Notes: generated from the letters alone by a model not told the origin. Positions 38,213-51,368 are shown, counted from the first letter of the stretch. The stretch is 64,000 nucleotides of DNA from Triglochin maritima (GCA_963682175.1 OY821786.1:33287501-33351500); one strand, 5' to 3'. Made by a program: numbers and translations.

Positions 38213-38221
38213 AAAATATCT
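38213..38221 (+). promoter_or_regulatory. Evening element upstream of the START gene
   Basis: AAAATATCT, the exact evening-element sequence bound by CCA1/LHY-type factors, lies about 120 bp before the start codon. Circadian control is an inference from the motif alone. Confidence 0.45.
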
Positions 38222-38341
38222 CCTCCATGCCTAATGTAATTTCCCAAATTATTAAAGGACGTAAACACAAATTCCCTCAACAACAAACATCCAAACTAAT
38301 ATTTCCTCTTTTCTTCCCAATTCGGCCCCTTTTCCTCGTCA

Positions 38342-41300
38342 ATGGAGGGATTCTACTTCGATTTGTCGGACCTCCTCCGGCGGCCGGCGGCGGCGGAGGT
38401 CTTGATCGACGTGCTCCTATGCGCCGTCCCAATCTGGCTCGCCGTCATGATCGGGCTAGTCATTGGGTGGTCCTGGAGGCCGCGCTGGACCGGGCTTCTC
38501 TGGACCGGCCTCCTCCGAGGGAAGCTCCGCTTCATCTGGACCGCCCCGCCGGGACTCGGGGCTCGAAGACTCTGGTTCGCGTTCACCGCGCTCTCCGCCT
38601 TCTCCGTTTGCCGGAGGCTGTGGAACGACTTCAAGGGGAAGGGGGAAGGGGAGAGGGCGGGGGAAGGCGGGAGGGATGATAAGAAGGTGGATTCGGAGGA
38701 GTCGGACGGGTCGGGGTGAGTTTGGTCGGGATTATTCTGTTTCTGTTGTTGATTGGTGAGAAGAGTTGGAAATTTTAGAATTAAAGATGTGCATTTTTTA
38801 TTTATTTTAACCTTTGCCTGAAGATAAGGTTTGAATAAATGGTGTCCAAGAATTGAGTTTTGTCAGAGAATAGTCTCACGTCTGTTGGGTTATAAGTTAG
38901 ATCCCTCCACTCATAACCAATTGGTTTTGAATTGGATACCCATACTTCAATATGTTTGATTGTCATTCTTCTGTTTCTGTTGTTGAATTGTGAGATGAGT
39001 TGGATATTTTAGTGTTAAAATTGGGCATTTGTGAAGTTTATGGTATTAGTGAGATTTTTAGCTCTAAGGATGTGAGCCTCTGTGTGGGTATATGAAAAAG
39101 GTAGATTGTTTAGCAAATATATGGTTGGAAGAGTGAAGGTGAGTTTCATTGGTGAGAAGAGTTGGAAATTTTATAGTTAAAGATGTGCAGTTTTTTTTTA
39201 AGTTTAACTTTTTTCTTGAAGATGTTAATGAGGTTTGAATTGGGTCTCTGAATGGTGTTCAAGAATTAGTGTGATTGTGATTCTTCTGTTTCTGTTGGAT
39301 ATTTTGTCTTAAAATTGGGGATATGTGAAGTTTATGATATTAGTGAGTTTTTTAGCTCTAAGGATATGAAAAAGGTAATTTTTTGATAAAAAAATTGAAT
39401 GGAAGAGTCAAAGTGAGTTTCATTCTGTTATTTTGTTTGTTTGTTTGCATTGACGGTAGGTGGGAATAATTGGAAATTTCAGTCTTAAGGGTGTGGGTTT
39501 GTGGAGTTAAAGATATGATTGAGGTTTTTTAGCTCTTAGATTTGGTACATGAAAAGGTTGATTCTTGGTAAATATTTCAACTGGAAGAGTTGAGATTAGT
39601 TTGATTGTGTGATTGTTCTGTTTTCATTGTTGATTGGTGAGAAGAATTGGAAATTTTAGCATTAAAGATGTGCATTCATGAAGTTTAAGATATTACTGAG
39701 GTTTGTTAGCTCTAACGAAATAAGCTTCTGAGTGGGTATATTAAAAAGTAGGTTTTGTGTAATGATATTAATAAGACGGTTGATGGGAGTTCGATTGTGA
39801 ATTTGTGATTGTTCTATTCATCAGAACTATCAATACTGTTCCTATTTATGTTGTTGGTTGGTTTTAAGAAATGGAAATCAGTCAAAAGATGTGCATTTAC
39901 GAAGTTCAAGCTTTGTGTGAAGATATTACTAAGGGTTTTTTAGCTGTGAGAATTTCAAATGAGCTTTAACGCTGAAAGTGGGCTTTGTGTTAAAATTTTA
40001 GTTGGAAGGATCAATGCTAGTTTAAGCTTTCTGTGAAGATATTACTGGGTTTTTTTAATCTCTTAAGAATTTTAATGACCCTTAGGTTTTTTACAGAAAA
40101 CATCACTTGGAAGGACAAATGCGAGTTCTTTTGTGATTTTTTTGTTCGTTGTTATCATTCTTTCTACTGTTTTTTATGTTGTTACATAGATAAGTTTTTG
40201 GTCGTTAGAATCAGAAATTAGTCTTAAATATTTATGAAGTCCGTGCTTAGTTTAAATGTATTGACTGTTCTGTAGGAATTATGATCTGAACTTCCAAATG
40301 GGCTTCTAACATAGTTTTTTTTATGGAAATATATTCGGTAGAAGGGTTGAGGCGAGTTGTTCTGTGATTGTTTTAATTATTGATACTATGATTGTTATTT
40401 CTATTCTAATGTTGATTAGTTATGTTTTTGGTCTTACTTGTGGATTAACCTCAAGAATGTGCACTTCTGATTATGACTAAATTTAGGTTTTGCACAATGA
40501 TATTTCAAGTGAGCCTTTCATGGTGTGTACGAAAGTTGGTTCAGTGTAAAGATATCATGTGAGTGATGTTTTTTTTCTAGAAACTTGAAATAATTCTTAA
40601 ATGATCATATAGGAAAATGATTTAGTTTAGGTCTTTAGCCTTTAGGACATGTAGAAAATGGTGGTAATGGTGAAGAATGTGATCATATTGTTTCTATTTG
40701 CTTTCTTATTCTGATGTTGTTTTTAGCAACAACAACAAAGCCTTTTATCCCAAACTAGTTGGGGTAGGTTATTGTATTTAGCAACATTTACTGTAAAATT
40801 TTAACGTCTAAGTGGTAGGACATTTTATTGAAATGTGTTGTGCTTTTACCATTTGTCAATTTCCACTGTGTCAAAGATTAAGTTATTCTTTGACATTTGG
40901 AGCATCATGGACTATATCAAAGGGCTATTTAAACGATATGCATTTCTTTTATTGTGGAATCGCAGATGGTCAGTTGCATTTGCATCATTTGGGTCAATTG
41001 GAAACAACCTCACTGTTTTACAGTGGTAGGGTTGCGTACATCCGACCCCCCTTACCTCGCTTAGGCGGGAGCCTCTTCTGAGGCATTGGGGTTATGTTGA
41101 TGTTGATGTGTTGTGCTTTTACCAAATAGTAGAAAACATACTCTTTGTCGGAAGAAATGGTCAGCAAGTGAGAATGCTGTTTGTTTTGTTTTTAAGAGTT
41201 TGTGATGGATCTGAGTTTTTGTCTTTTTTGTTGTAGTGTGAGTTTGTATGGGGCCTTGGGCTCCCCCCAGCTTGGGTGACTAATCTACGGCTGTGCGGTC

Positions 41301-44300
41301 TAATTGCCATGTCTCTTGTACATTTTTTTCTTATTTAATATCGTTGACCTTACCGATAAAAAAGATTTGTATATCAGCCTTCAAAATATAATATATTGGA
41401 TAAGGTGAGTTTGGTTTTTCCGCATAATTTCCTATTTGATGTTGCTTGGTGACGTTTCTGACCAGTAGTTGAATCAAGGTGAGTTTGATTTTGCTTCGAG
41501 TGTCAGTCTTTTACATGAATGTTTTGAAGTTAGTGAACATATGCTTTTGATGCAGATCCCTGAATGTGGTTTCGGAAATCAAAGAGGAGATTGTCACTGA
41601 AAAGGATCTGGATCATCTCCTGAATCTTCTTGACGAAAATGTGGGAGATATGGTTTGGCAGAACATGATGAAGCGCACAACTCCAAATATGACATACCAA
41701 GCGTGGCAACATGAACCAGAGGTGCATACATTAAATTTTGTGATCGTTTGACTTGTTTAATTATCTTTGGGCATGCATCCTTGACTCATTTCTAGGCTTA
41801 TGAAAGCTCGTAAGATTTTCTTAACAGCAAATAAACCTTCCATATCAGTTGTGAAGCAATTAAGATTGAACATAAGTATTTCCTGTTGAAACTCATACAA
41901 CAGAATAGTGTTGTTTTCCATTTCATATTAGCTTTTAGTATACAAGAGACTGATATTGACATCAAAAACATTTCACGGCAACAAGAAGCGTGTAAGCTAT
42001 AAAGTTTAAGCCAATATAGTTCATAAGAGATACTTGAAATGATTAAAGTAAGTCATAAACTATTCTATTTTTATGTGTGTATAACTACTGGAAACTGGTG
42101 AAATAATTGCCCATTGTCCGGCTAATCTAACAATAGTTTAAAATTGAACATGTGGTTGCCTAATAAATCTATTCCATTTTAGGAGAATATATAGTCCTTA
42201 TATCTTCAACCATGTGTGGTCATGTTATAAGAATGTAATAGACACTGTCATGAGAATTCTAATACATGCCTGTGAGGATTTGGAAAAGCCTAAATGTAGC
42301 ATTCTATAACTTACTCTGGAAACTGTACTATTCTTCTGATATTAGAACCCCATTTGTCATTTTAACATAAGGTTCTAATTGCCAAGTTGTGATTTCCTTA
42401 CTAGGAAGCTGGTTCTTTTTTAGTAACTGTCACTTATAATATCTTTTTTATGGTGCCCAGAATGGACCAATAATGTATCGTAGTAGAACTGTATTTGAAG
42501 ATGCAGACCCTGAACTTGTTAGAGACTTTTTCTGGGATGATGATTTTCGACTAAAATGGGACCACATGCTTGCCCATTATAAAATTTTGGAAGTGTCATC
42601 CCACACTGGAGAAATGATAGTTCACTGGATAAAAAAGGTTAGCCTCAGATACATCTGCAGTTTGGGGCTACGTGATTCTCAAATTATTCCTCCATCGTCA
42701 CGGATTATCTTGTGTTATTTGCAGTTCCCTTTCTTCTGTAGTGACCGTGAATATATCATGGGTCGAAGGGTATGGGAATCAAGAAAGATGTATTATTGTG
42801 TGACAAAGGTATTTTCACAGTTGCCCATTATTATTCGGTTTAAGCTTTTGCAGTTTCTTGATTCATGGCCTTTTATAAGTATTCATATTACATTGCCTAG
42901 CCTTTCAACACACTATTATATGTTAGCTCTAAATAATTTCCTCTGAAAAGTTGCATTGTACTGTTGTACACAATCTCTAACACTAACATGGATCGGCTAT
43001 TGTACCCTTCAATGTGCATTTGCAACTTTACCTTGCATAAGTATGAATTATGAATATAATGAAGTCAGTTCTTCCTCCTTTACTATGGAGTGGTCTTGTT
43101 TTTTCAAGATAAACGAATATTCTTGTGATGGAAGTGGTAGTTGATTGAAAAAGATTGGTAGTCTTGTTTCTTCTAGTTAAATAATATGTAAAAGGGAAAG
43201 TATACAGAAATGAAGCCGGAGGGATATTGCATGTATCATTGATTATGACCTTGTTTTCACTCACCTTCAACAACTTATGCTTCATTTACTTTTACATGTA
43301 GTTTTTTTCACACAAACTAATAGATTTTAGCATCAAATCATCAAATATAATGCAAAACTATACGTAATTTAAATCATATTAGTCAATAGCATTTTGAATT
43401 TTCCTTTCAATTTAACGCATCAATCCAGCATCCTGCCCTTCGCCCAGATGTTATGTAGTGTACCCTGTCAATGACAGGTACATGTTCATCGGCCCCACAA
43501 ACTGGTGCAAGTCTAACCACTAAAATATCTGTATCGGGTCCTGGTAATCCCAGAAGAAAAACATCTAGATTTCTGGGCATATTCAGTACATTTCGCCTCA
43601 TAATCACCATAACTGCTTCACATTCAACCTGTATTTGAAACAGTTTTTCAAGTTGATGTTTGAGCACATCAAGACTTCTAGGTGGAACCCCTTAATGCCT
43701 CAGCTAGCAAGTGATTTTCAAAAATTGGTTGAGAAGAGAAGATAGGTGATACTGATTTTAGACTGAGAGTTGTGCATGAAGCAAATTTTGATTGTACATG
43801 TAGTGCTTAGACTCATTATTTTCTAAGTTCTTATTGTTGAACTTTGAAATGATTGCAAATATTGCTGTGATATAAGTTTACAATATGAATGTAAACTTAG
43901 ATTAAGTGGCAAGTCTCTGGTAAGAATTATTTTGTTGTGCTACTCCTTAAGTCTTAAGCGATGGCAGGGCTTCTTCAATGTCATTCTTAATGATGAATTA
44001 ATCTAAAACCTTAATGACAGGCTTCACTAACTGAAATTACAATGATGAAAATGCGAAGTAGTGTCTGCTAGAGTGCTAGTATGTCTTCATACAATATTCA
44101 GCTAGTACTTCATTCACTAGATGACACATTACGAAGTGTAATAGATCATTGAGTGGTGATGGAAAAATACAAGGTTGTGTCCCACATGCAGGTAGAACTA
44201 GCCAAATACGGTTTGAGGCCACATCAGCCAATCCAGAAAGAAATATAAACTATTCATTTTCAAGCTTTTCTACCATGAATTTACATGTCTTATAACTGGA

Positions 44301-45791
44301 AAACAATTAAAACAATATCTATTCAAGTTACTATACTTACACCTAGAGTTGAAGATAATATTGGCACTTCTGCTATTTTGGGTTTCCTTGATTTATTTTT
44401 TATTACCTATTTAGATGTCTTGTGCCAAGTGATATGAGTGTGTTATCGTATTTCTCAGGGGGTCCTGTATCCTGCGTTACGAAAAAGAGAGAAGCCACGA
44501 CGTGTGGAGCAGTATTTCTCCAGTTGGCGCATTAAAGCAGGTGGGAACAACAAACAAGGAATAGGATCATGATTCAAAATCTTGTGGTGGTTTGTCAATA
44601 GCTTAAAACAATAGCCTCATTATCATGGACATGCGACTTCATATGGTTAAAATTTCACCTAAAATTATATTGATTCTGAAGAGTGAAGGATACTAGTGTT
44701 TGAATGCTTAAAAAACAACATACTTTTTTACGAAATAAAAGAAACAAATGCTAGATAATCTATAAAATTCATAAAATATGACATGTTTCTTATAATATGT
44801 CTGATCTAATATGTTTGATACTTAGAATAATTTCCCTGTACCATGTGAATATTTGTGAATGTCACGTTACCACCTGTCTAGCTGTTTTAACATTTCAATT
44901 AAATAACAGGTAAGCTGTATAGTCTGCATGTCCGAATAAAATTGAAACAAAAAGGTAGCATGAAGAAATCCTTTACCATCTCAGCCACAGGCATTTGGTT
45001 TTGTTACTTTGAGATAGTAAACCCAGCAACTCGTTTTCACGTTTCGAGTAACAATGGCATGCTTATAAATATGTGGCATGTTCATATCATCATTATCTCG
45101 ACCTTACCACAAACAGAGTTTGTACAATTGCTATCTTGTTGCTGTATTAGTTTTATGTTTCATTTTGTCAACCACCACTAGTATTATACTACAATGATGC
45201 ATATGCCAGAGTTATTTGATTAGGAGATGAAGTTACTGATGTTCATAATTATTATCTGCTTGGTTGTATATTACACTTCCTATTGTACATGCATAATATA
45301 TCTTTTTACAAGTGAATCTCACTGTTTTCGAACTTGCTGTTTCCGTAACAGTGGAGTCTCGTAAACAAGATGGACAGCTGTCTGCTTGTGAGGTAACTCT
45401 CATACATTATGAAGACATGGGGATCCCCAAGGATGTTGCAAAGGTCGGTGTTCGCCATGGTATGTGGGGAGCTGTCAAAAAACTGCATTCAGGAATGAGG
45501 GCATACCAACTTGCCAGGAAGACAAGCGACGTACCACTTTCAAGAAGTGCGTTGTTGGCCAGAAGTACCACCAAAATTCCATCTGATAGGGTAATCTGCT
45601 CTGCAGATTCTGAATCATCCGAAGGAGAAAAGGCCATCCAGGAAACTGAAACACAAAAGAAAATTCACGGTATTGATTGGAGGTGGGTTGCCATTGGAGG
45701 CACCGTGGCAGTTGTTTGTGGGCTTCAAACCGGCATCATAGGTAAAACGTTGTTACTGGGTGCAGCTGCCAGAAGATTGCAGCGGAAGTGA
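38342..45791 (+). CDS. START-domain lipid-binding membrane protein (PC-TP/StAR-like, plant type)
   Basis: Exons 38342-38715, 41556-41721, 42461-42637, 42725-42808, 44459-44540 and 45352-45791 join in frame to 440 residues with GT-AG introns. Residues about 20-45 (VLIDVLLCAVPIWLAVMIGL...) form a membrane segment, followed by an Arg/Trp-rich part and an acidic-basic linker. The START domain runs from about 160 to 350 and includes MYRSRTVFEDADPE, VRDFFWDDDFRLKWD, DREYIMGRRVWE, YFSSWRIKAVE and CEVTLIHYEDMGIPKDVAK. A Ser-rich linker follows, then a C-terminal hydrophobic segment (WVAIGGTVAVVCG...). START proteins bind a lipid or sterol in a hydrophobic cavity; the ligand and membrane are not shown here. 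The order and length match the uncharacterised plant family that includes Arabidopsis At3g23080/At4g14500 (from memory). The first ATG is chosen because it opens a GC-rich exon with the membrane segment. Confidence 0.93.
38880..38955 (+). repeat. Copia LTR-end remnant in intron 1 of the START gene
   Basis: GTTATAAGTTAGATCCCTCC followed by ACCAATTGGTTTTGAATTGG and GATACCCATACTTC is similar to 35870-35943. No primer site remains. Confidence 0.5.
40727..40773 (-). repeat. Short dispersed-repeat tail in intron 1
   Basis: Read on the minus strand: CCCCAACTAGTTTGGGATAA followed by AAGGCTTTGTTGTTGTTGC, a common short plant repeat end with a TTG-rich tail. A related piece is at 35236-35275. Confidence 0.5.
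40955..41096 (+). mobile_element. Au-type SINE, 3' part, in intron 1 of the START gene
   Basis: The order TCAATTGGAAACAACCTCAC ... GGTAGGGTTGCGTACATCCG ... CTTAGGCGGGAGCCTCTTC ... GGCATTGGGGTTATGTTGATG matches the body and TTG-rich tail of the widespread plant Au SINE. The 5' tRNA-like part is poorly preserved or missing. Confidence 0.72.
43407..43667 (-). other. Antisense open frame of 86 codons in intron 4 of the START gene
   Basis: The frame encodes MLKHQLEKLFQIQVECEA..., with a helical, coiled-coil-like start, then a hydrophilic part. The flanking sequence is ordinary intron. It may be a captured or retrocopied gene fragment. No family is recognised and there is no sign of promoter or splicing. 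Confidence 0.25.
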
Positions 45792-46055
45792 GGGAAATCT
45801 ACCTTGTTTCCGTTACGTTGCAACCAGAAATGTCCGCAATTCCCTCTTGCTGGCTTAAGAGCTGTGGCGGATGAATTTAATGTTTTGAAGAATAACTACT
45901 GCATTTTACTCCAGCAGATTTATATCATTATAGGATTTAGGTATCGTTGCACTGTAAATCTCTTACCCATATGTACTCAATGTTGTATCCTTTTCACAAC
46001 TTGAGATGAAATATGTAATGTTAGCACATCTTGTTTGAAGTTTCTCCTAGTCCAG

Positions 46056-46061
46056 AATAAA
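46056..46061 (+). terminator. Poly(A) signal of the START gene
   Basis: AATAAA lies 265 bp after the stop codon in an AT-rich 3' UTR, the best candidate signal for this gene. Confidence 0.6.
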
Positions 46062-46099
46062 GCACTTCAAATCGGTTCTTTCGATTTTCAAACTTGTCT

Positions 46100-47587
46100 T
46101 GCTAAGCATTTCAGAATGAGCTTTTAGAGTATAAAACCAACAATATTTAGAGAAGCCATCTCAAAATGAACATAATAACGATATTCCGTACTCGACCCGA
46201 CCAGAAGGGCCTTCCTAAGTGTCACAATGAGTAAGTTAAGAAGGGAAACTAGAAACATTTTTGTGACATACAATAGGTAAAAATGAATATAAGAAATTAA
46301 AAGACTACATTTTTTGGGTATCTGTACCCATGTGGTAAACGGTAATACCTGCCTCGCCTACAACCTTAGTTGAGGCTAGAAGATTGAGCTGACCTATCAA
46401 TGTTTTATCTCTCGAATTTTAATTGCGTCCCACTTCAAACCTTCAAGGATGGATGGAATTTTGTGTGAGGTCATTTTATGGGTATTTTTCAGATAATCCG
46501 TAGACTTACTAGAAAATATAAAAAAAGCGGGATGATTTTTATGATGAATATTTTGGTTGTGTTTAGAATGGATGGAATTTGTGTATGAATTTCAATATTC
46601 TTACGTACAGGAGCACTTTAAGTTAATATCAAACGTTATATCATATAATTTGGTAATTGGTGGGATGCACCAAATTTATTGTCATTGTTTGAAAATATTA
46701 AATGATAAAGAACCATGTATTCTAAAAGCCACACCGTACAGTTTGCTTTACTTTTAAAATGATTCACCTAAACCTTTTATTCTAGATTGAAAGAAAGAAG
46801 GGAAGAAAGTTGAAGAGATCATTATAATTAAATTTTGGAATAATTGATAGTCTCTTCCGATATTTATCTGGTTCCAAAACTTTCAATGACATGCTTTCAA
46901 CTTATTTAGGAGCAAAATGAGTACAAAATCCCAACACAAACCATCTTAAGAATACCACTGAATTCGGAATGTCTAATGATATAAGATATAGGCAGAGAAG
47001 TTAAATAACTTATTTATATGATATCATGTGATATTACAGGATATCTACGATCACTGGCGATCTTAAATTGGAGGTCTAAATTCATTGCTCTTTCACACAA
47101 GTCCCAAATCGCAAATCCATCGCACATAACTCTTCACGTTCACATCTCCAACCCCCAGCATGTTGTGATTACACCTTGCCATTTCCTTTATGGGAAAGTG
47201 ACCACTTTGGACAACTTCCACCAAAATCATATTTGTGGTACTTGTGTGCTCAAGGTTGAACAAAATTTGGGAGATAATTGGCTTCAAATATTTCCCAAAA
47301 ATATGAGATGGTAACCACCACATGTTGTGAAAGGATCATTTCATGTTGTTATAAGCTTAACATACACCACATGTAATGTCGGAACTTTCTCTCTTCTTTT
47401 TCTCACTATGGAAAAAGGAAGTTGCGGCCAAGTACAAAATTGCATACTTAATTAAGATGTGGTAGAGAAGGACAAAAAACTCATGCAAACTCAACATATA
47501 ATACAAAGGAGTGTGATCAAGATTAATTTGTCAGTTACAAATAAATAAGTTATAATATGAATGTAGTATTGAAAATTGAACTTAATC
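46100..47587. other. Intergenic, one unrecognised minus-strand open frame
   Basis: Mostly AT-rich. The minus-strand frame at 47093-47323 (76 codons, containing SGHFPIKEMARC) has a protein-like composition and could be a fragment of a transposase or gene, but it is not recognised. Confidence 0.4.
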
Positions 47588-48270
47588 CTATGTGGCATCC
47601 TAGTCACTAGCCACATCAGCTATGAAGGGTGAGTCATCTAGGAGTTGATGACTCAACAAGAAGGAAGACAAAAGGTTGTAGGAAAGGAAGAGACAAATGG
47701 ACTCTTCATTTTTTCTATGATTTTTGTCCTATTTTATGATGCAATTTAAATAGAGGTTGTAATGATCTTGAATGATCATCTTTATGTAGTTTATGTTATG
47801 TTTGTGTTTTAGGTTAAGTTGAAGAGTCTTTGTAAGTGCCTATATAAGCACAAGAGTTCTCCATTTGTAAAACAAGTCAAAACAAGTCAAGTGAGAAAGA
47901 AGAAAGAAAAGATGAGTTTGGTGCAAATCTCATTTTTTGCTTATGAGTGTTAAGTAGTGAGTTCTCTTCTTTCATTCGTGTCCACCAATTGAGTAGATCA
48001 AAGTATGAATCTAGTGATGGCAATAGAAGACCCTCAGCATGGAGAACAGGGCGAGCCAAAGCAGCCCACCAGGCGCAACTTCTGAGCCGCCAATTGGCGG
48101 TTTGGGACCGTTGGTTGGCGACTCATGTGCGTCTGGTGGAGGGTGGCTTTCTGGGGTTGCTCGTTCTGGTGCTCCCCATCTTTCTCCTGCATCTAACATG
48201 TAGGAGACATGCGACCTACGAGTTAACGACCACAACTGTTGAAAGCAAATTGTGATCTATCGCATGGCTT
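47588..48270 (+). mobile_element. LTR-like sequence with TATA box, boundaries uncertain
   Basis: A U3-like region is followed by GTGCCTATATAAGCACAAG (about 47837-47855), a pyrimidine/purine-rich leader and the palindrome CCGCCAATTGGCGG (48089-48102), the same 14-mer as in the LTR at 29535-30918. No clear TG...CA ends or target duplication were found. Confidence 0.45.
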
Positions 48271-48482
48271 CCAAGATTATACATACTAAGTTTTGATACT
48301 TAAATGTTGGAGATGATGGACATATGTAGTTTTATGTGGTAATATACTAATACTAATATGTATTTACATAATTAATTAATTGAAGTAAACTTTCAACTCA
48401 TAACGAGTCGATCCAAGTCTCATCATAATATAATAAAAGGCAGTAGGTGGTAATTGGTTGTTGCACCTTTCGTATGTATCAT

Positions 48483-49887
48483 TAATTAGTAGCATATACT
48501 GCATATCATACAATGTATTCATATTATATATATCTTTTATTTTACCTCAAATTTGTGCTACTCGGGTTGTTTTATGCATTTCAAGCTTAAGGTAATAAAA
48601 AAGATAAAGAAAGCAAAAATGACCCAAATGCAAGATGAAATAACTGATTTGGAAGTTTTTTGGGCATATTTGTAATGGTCAAATAATTGCAAACCTGGAA
48701 GGACATGATTGTAAAGAAAATATTTTCGCTCAAAAAATCCATAATCTCAAGAGTCTTGGAGAACTTCTACAATTCAAAAAGAACATGCTTGAACCAATTG
48801 AGCAGGGTGCACCCCATGTGATCAATTAGTAAACGTAAGTTGTCGTTGAAATTTGGGCAAATCCGACCCAAAACGTCCATCATGCAATAGCGGATCCAAA
48901 TCTACCAGTGGCGGATCTAGTTACGAGATAGACGTCCTAATTTCCGGAGGGGTCGAATATTCAGGTACAAGCACGCTGGAGCATCCATATCGAGTTTACA
49001 GTTGCCCGATTGCACCTAGATTGATTCATACCATCTAATCATTTATTAATACACATGTAACTTTTTCATTTCTTTTTTTCTTCATCTTTCTACTCATTAT
49101 GATAGGTTTATTTCTTGCTTAGTAGAGTAGTGGATGAGAGGAGAAGATACCCAACTTGTAATCTTCTTTCATTAATCAAATGTTTGTTGTGTTATTTACA
49201 TTCTTGTCTTGATTAGATTTAATTTTCTTTACTTGTTCATGTGTTGTTTTTACTTTCTTGTTTTCTTTGTTAATGAGATGATTGGTGAGTAATTCATAAC
49301 CATTGGGATGTTGAGGATGATATGAAGTGTGAATGTAATTAGATTTGTATGTGTTTTATTCTTAATCTTAGAGCTTCAAATGATTTCCATAGTCATTTTG
49401 ATGAGTTTTCTCACTCTTACCTTTGATGTGTTAATGATTTTAATGGATGTTTAGCACATGCTTTGGTTAGTGCTCAGATAAGATAGACATGTAAGCTTCT
49501 GGTTATATTTGATATTATCAGGAATAGTATTTTGTATGTTTTAATGATGGTACTAAATCTTAATTCATGTAGAAACACACTTAGGATTGTGGTCAATAAA
49601 AGATCCCCATGGAATGCATGTCATCGGTTCTTAATTGTATACACACATGTATCATACATCTACACTTTTGCATACATTCTCCACATTCTACGGGATTAGT
49701 CATATTAGGTTTCCTTAGTCGATTCGTGTCGCATTAGTTAGTTCGTTTTGATATACCAAATCTTCATTTTATTCATACTCGAGTATGGTCGACAATGACC
49801 TACACTTGCTCCTCGTGGACACGAGTCATACTTGTCACCACTTCAATGCGATCATGTACTTACGATTTTGAACTTCACACCTGAACA
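48483..49887 (+). mobile_element. Solo Gypsy LTR, family A
   Basis: Begins TAATTAGTAGCATAT, equivalent to TGATTAGTAGCATAT of 25249, and ends GAACTTCACACCTGAACA. The sequence matches the reversed LTR at 22038-23562 along most of its length, including CTCGTGGACACGAGTCATAC near the end. The following sequence is not a primer site. No convincing target duplication; the 5' terminal TG has become TA. Confidence 0.75.
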
Positions 49888-50456
49888 TATTCGAATGTTT
49901 GTGGAAGTATTGTATATTTTGACAGCAAATCTATACGTTGTTAAATAAAGAATTAATTTCATACATAGTGTTTAGATTGAACTTGGGGTTTAGTTTTGCA
50001 AATTAAGGCTCATTGTGTGACGTAACGGAACAAAATATAAGTTGTTGAAGTGTAATATGATATTGCGTGTTGGAGTAAACGTGAAAGTCATGAAATTGAT
50101 CCAAAATTTGTTTACCGAATGGAACGTAACAAAACTTGTTAAGCCGTAATATGAATTGTGTATTAATAATATGATTACATGATAGTAATATACTAATATA
50201 ATATCACGTGTCGCATTAAGCCATTAATGAATGTGAATCTGATGCAACTACTTTTGTAATTTCTATCTAATACACATAAGTACATAACACATCTCTTTGT
50301 AGAACCATCAAATCCTTAGATTTTGATCTCCACTACAACTCACATGTTACATCAAATCCGACCATATGATTTTTCGCTTTGATAGATAGATTTTGAGAAA
50401 CAAAAGAATTTTAGCTACAAATGTAAGTCTGAAGTTTACGTACTCAATCGTTACGC
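49888..50456. other. Intergenic, nothing recognised
   Basis: AT-rich filler between a solo LTR and a MITE. Confidence 0.6.
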
Positions 50457-50459
50457 TAA

Positions 50460-50886
50460 GACTTTGTTTGCTTAGTTGTAATCATAATGTTTCATTGAGA
50501 ATATTGTAGACCGCAATCACTCCGTAAACATGGTTGAGAATAATACAATGTAATCAACTTAAGGAGGTAATTCAATTACACCTTTTCAAGATTGGATTGT
50601 GAAGTATGTGATTATGATCCAATTAAATTACATTGTAATTAAACATTTCCAATCACTCAAAGCTTGTCATATTATTGAAATTTAATCTCAATAATGTCGA
50701 AAATCTATCTGAACTGCAATGACCCCTCTGGACATTTGCTAGAAATATTGAAATTATCAAGTTATTTTTTAAATACATTGTAATTTGTGTGGCGAATTTC
50801 AATGATACCAAACGTTGTAATTGGATTACAAAGAATTAAATTCATAAGAATGTAATTTCATATATTACGGCAAACCAAATATGACC
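50460..50886. mobile_element. Tourist-like MITE (427 bp)
   Basis: TAA occurs on both sides (50457-50459 and 50887-50889). The ends are imperfect inverted repeats, GACTTTGTTTGCTTAGTTGTAAT against GGTCATATTTGGTTTGCCGTAAT from the right, and the interior is full of GTAATT/AATTAC words. No coding capacity. Confidence 0.55.
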
Positions 50887-50940
50887 TAATTTCATATATT
50901 ATGATTTTTTTGTCTTTATTCTATTTTTGAACGTGAAGTC

Positions 50941-51135
50941 ATCTTCATCACCCATGGGTTTTTTTGCCATAAGGGCACCCTCAATAAGGTGCCAAACAAA
51001 ATGCCGCCCATGGGAGGCATTTTGTTGCACCCCTCAATGGGTATGTGAGCGACCATGACTTGGGGCCGCCTGGTCTCACTGCTTTGGTGGAGGCCACGTT
51101 GCCTCCACCCATTGGTGGATTTTTATTTTTTTGTT
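50941..51135. other. Possible terminal region of a PIF/Harbinger element
   Basis: AAGGGCACCCTCAATAAGGTGCC and a near-palindrome around CCCATGGG precede an A/T-rich stretch that leads into the ORF1 relic. A matching right terminus was not found. Confidence 0.3.
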
Positions 51136-51368
51136 TTAAATTAATTTTAATTTGTAAATAATGAGTATTTTTAAATAAGATGATTTTGTTAATTATGTTA
51201 ATTAGTTACACAATTTTAATTCACATTTATTTTTGCTTGATTATTATAATTTAGAGAAGTAGTTAGAATTAATAAATAATTTGCATAATTAATTTAAGAA
51301 ACAACAACAACATACATTTCATTGAGAAGAAAACAAAATTATAACTCTTATTTCCTCATATGTCGAGA

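Noticed and set aside
38227..38679. 150-codon frame overlapping exon 1 of the START gene
   Set aside because: It is a shadow of the GC-rich exon; only the frame starting at 38342 splices correctly to exon 2 and encodes the membrane segment.
42473..42946. 157-codon frame reading through two introns of the START gene
   Set aside because: The frame stays open by chance across a short intron; splice sites at 42637/42725 and 42808 fit the protein family better.
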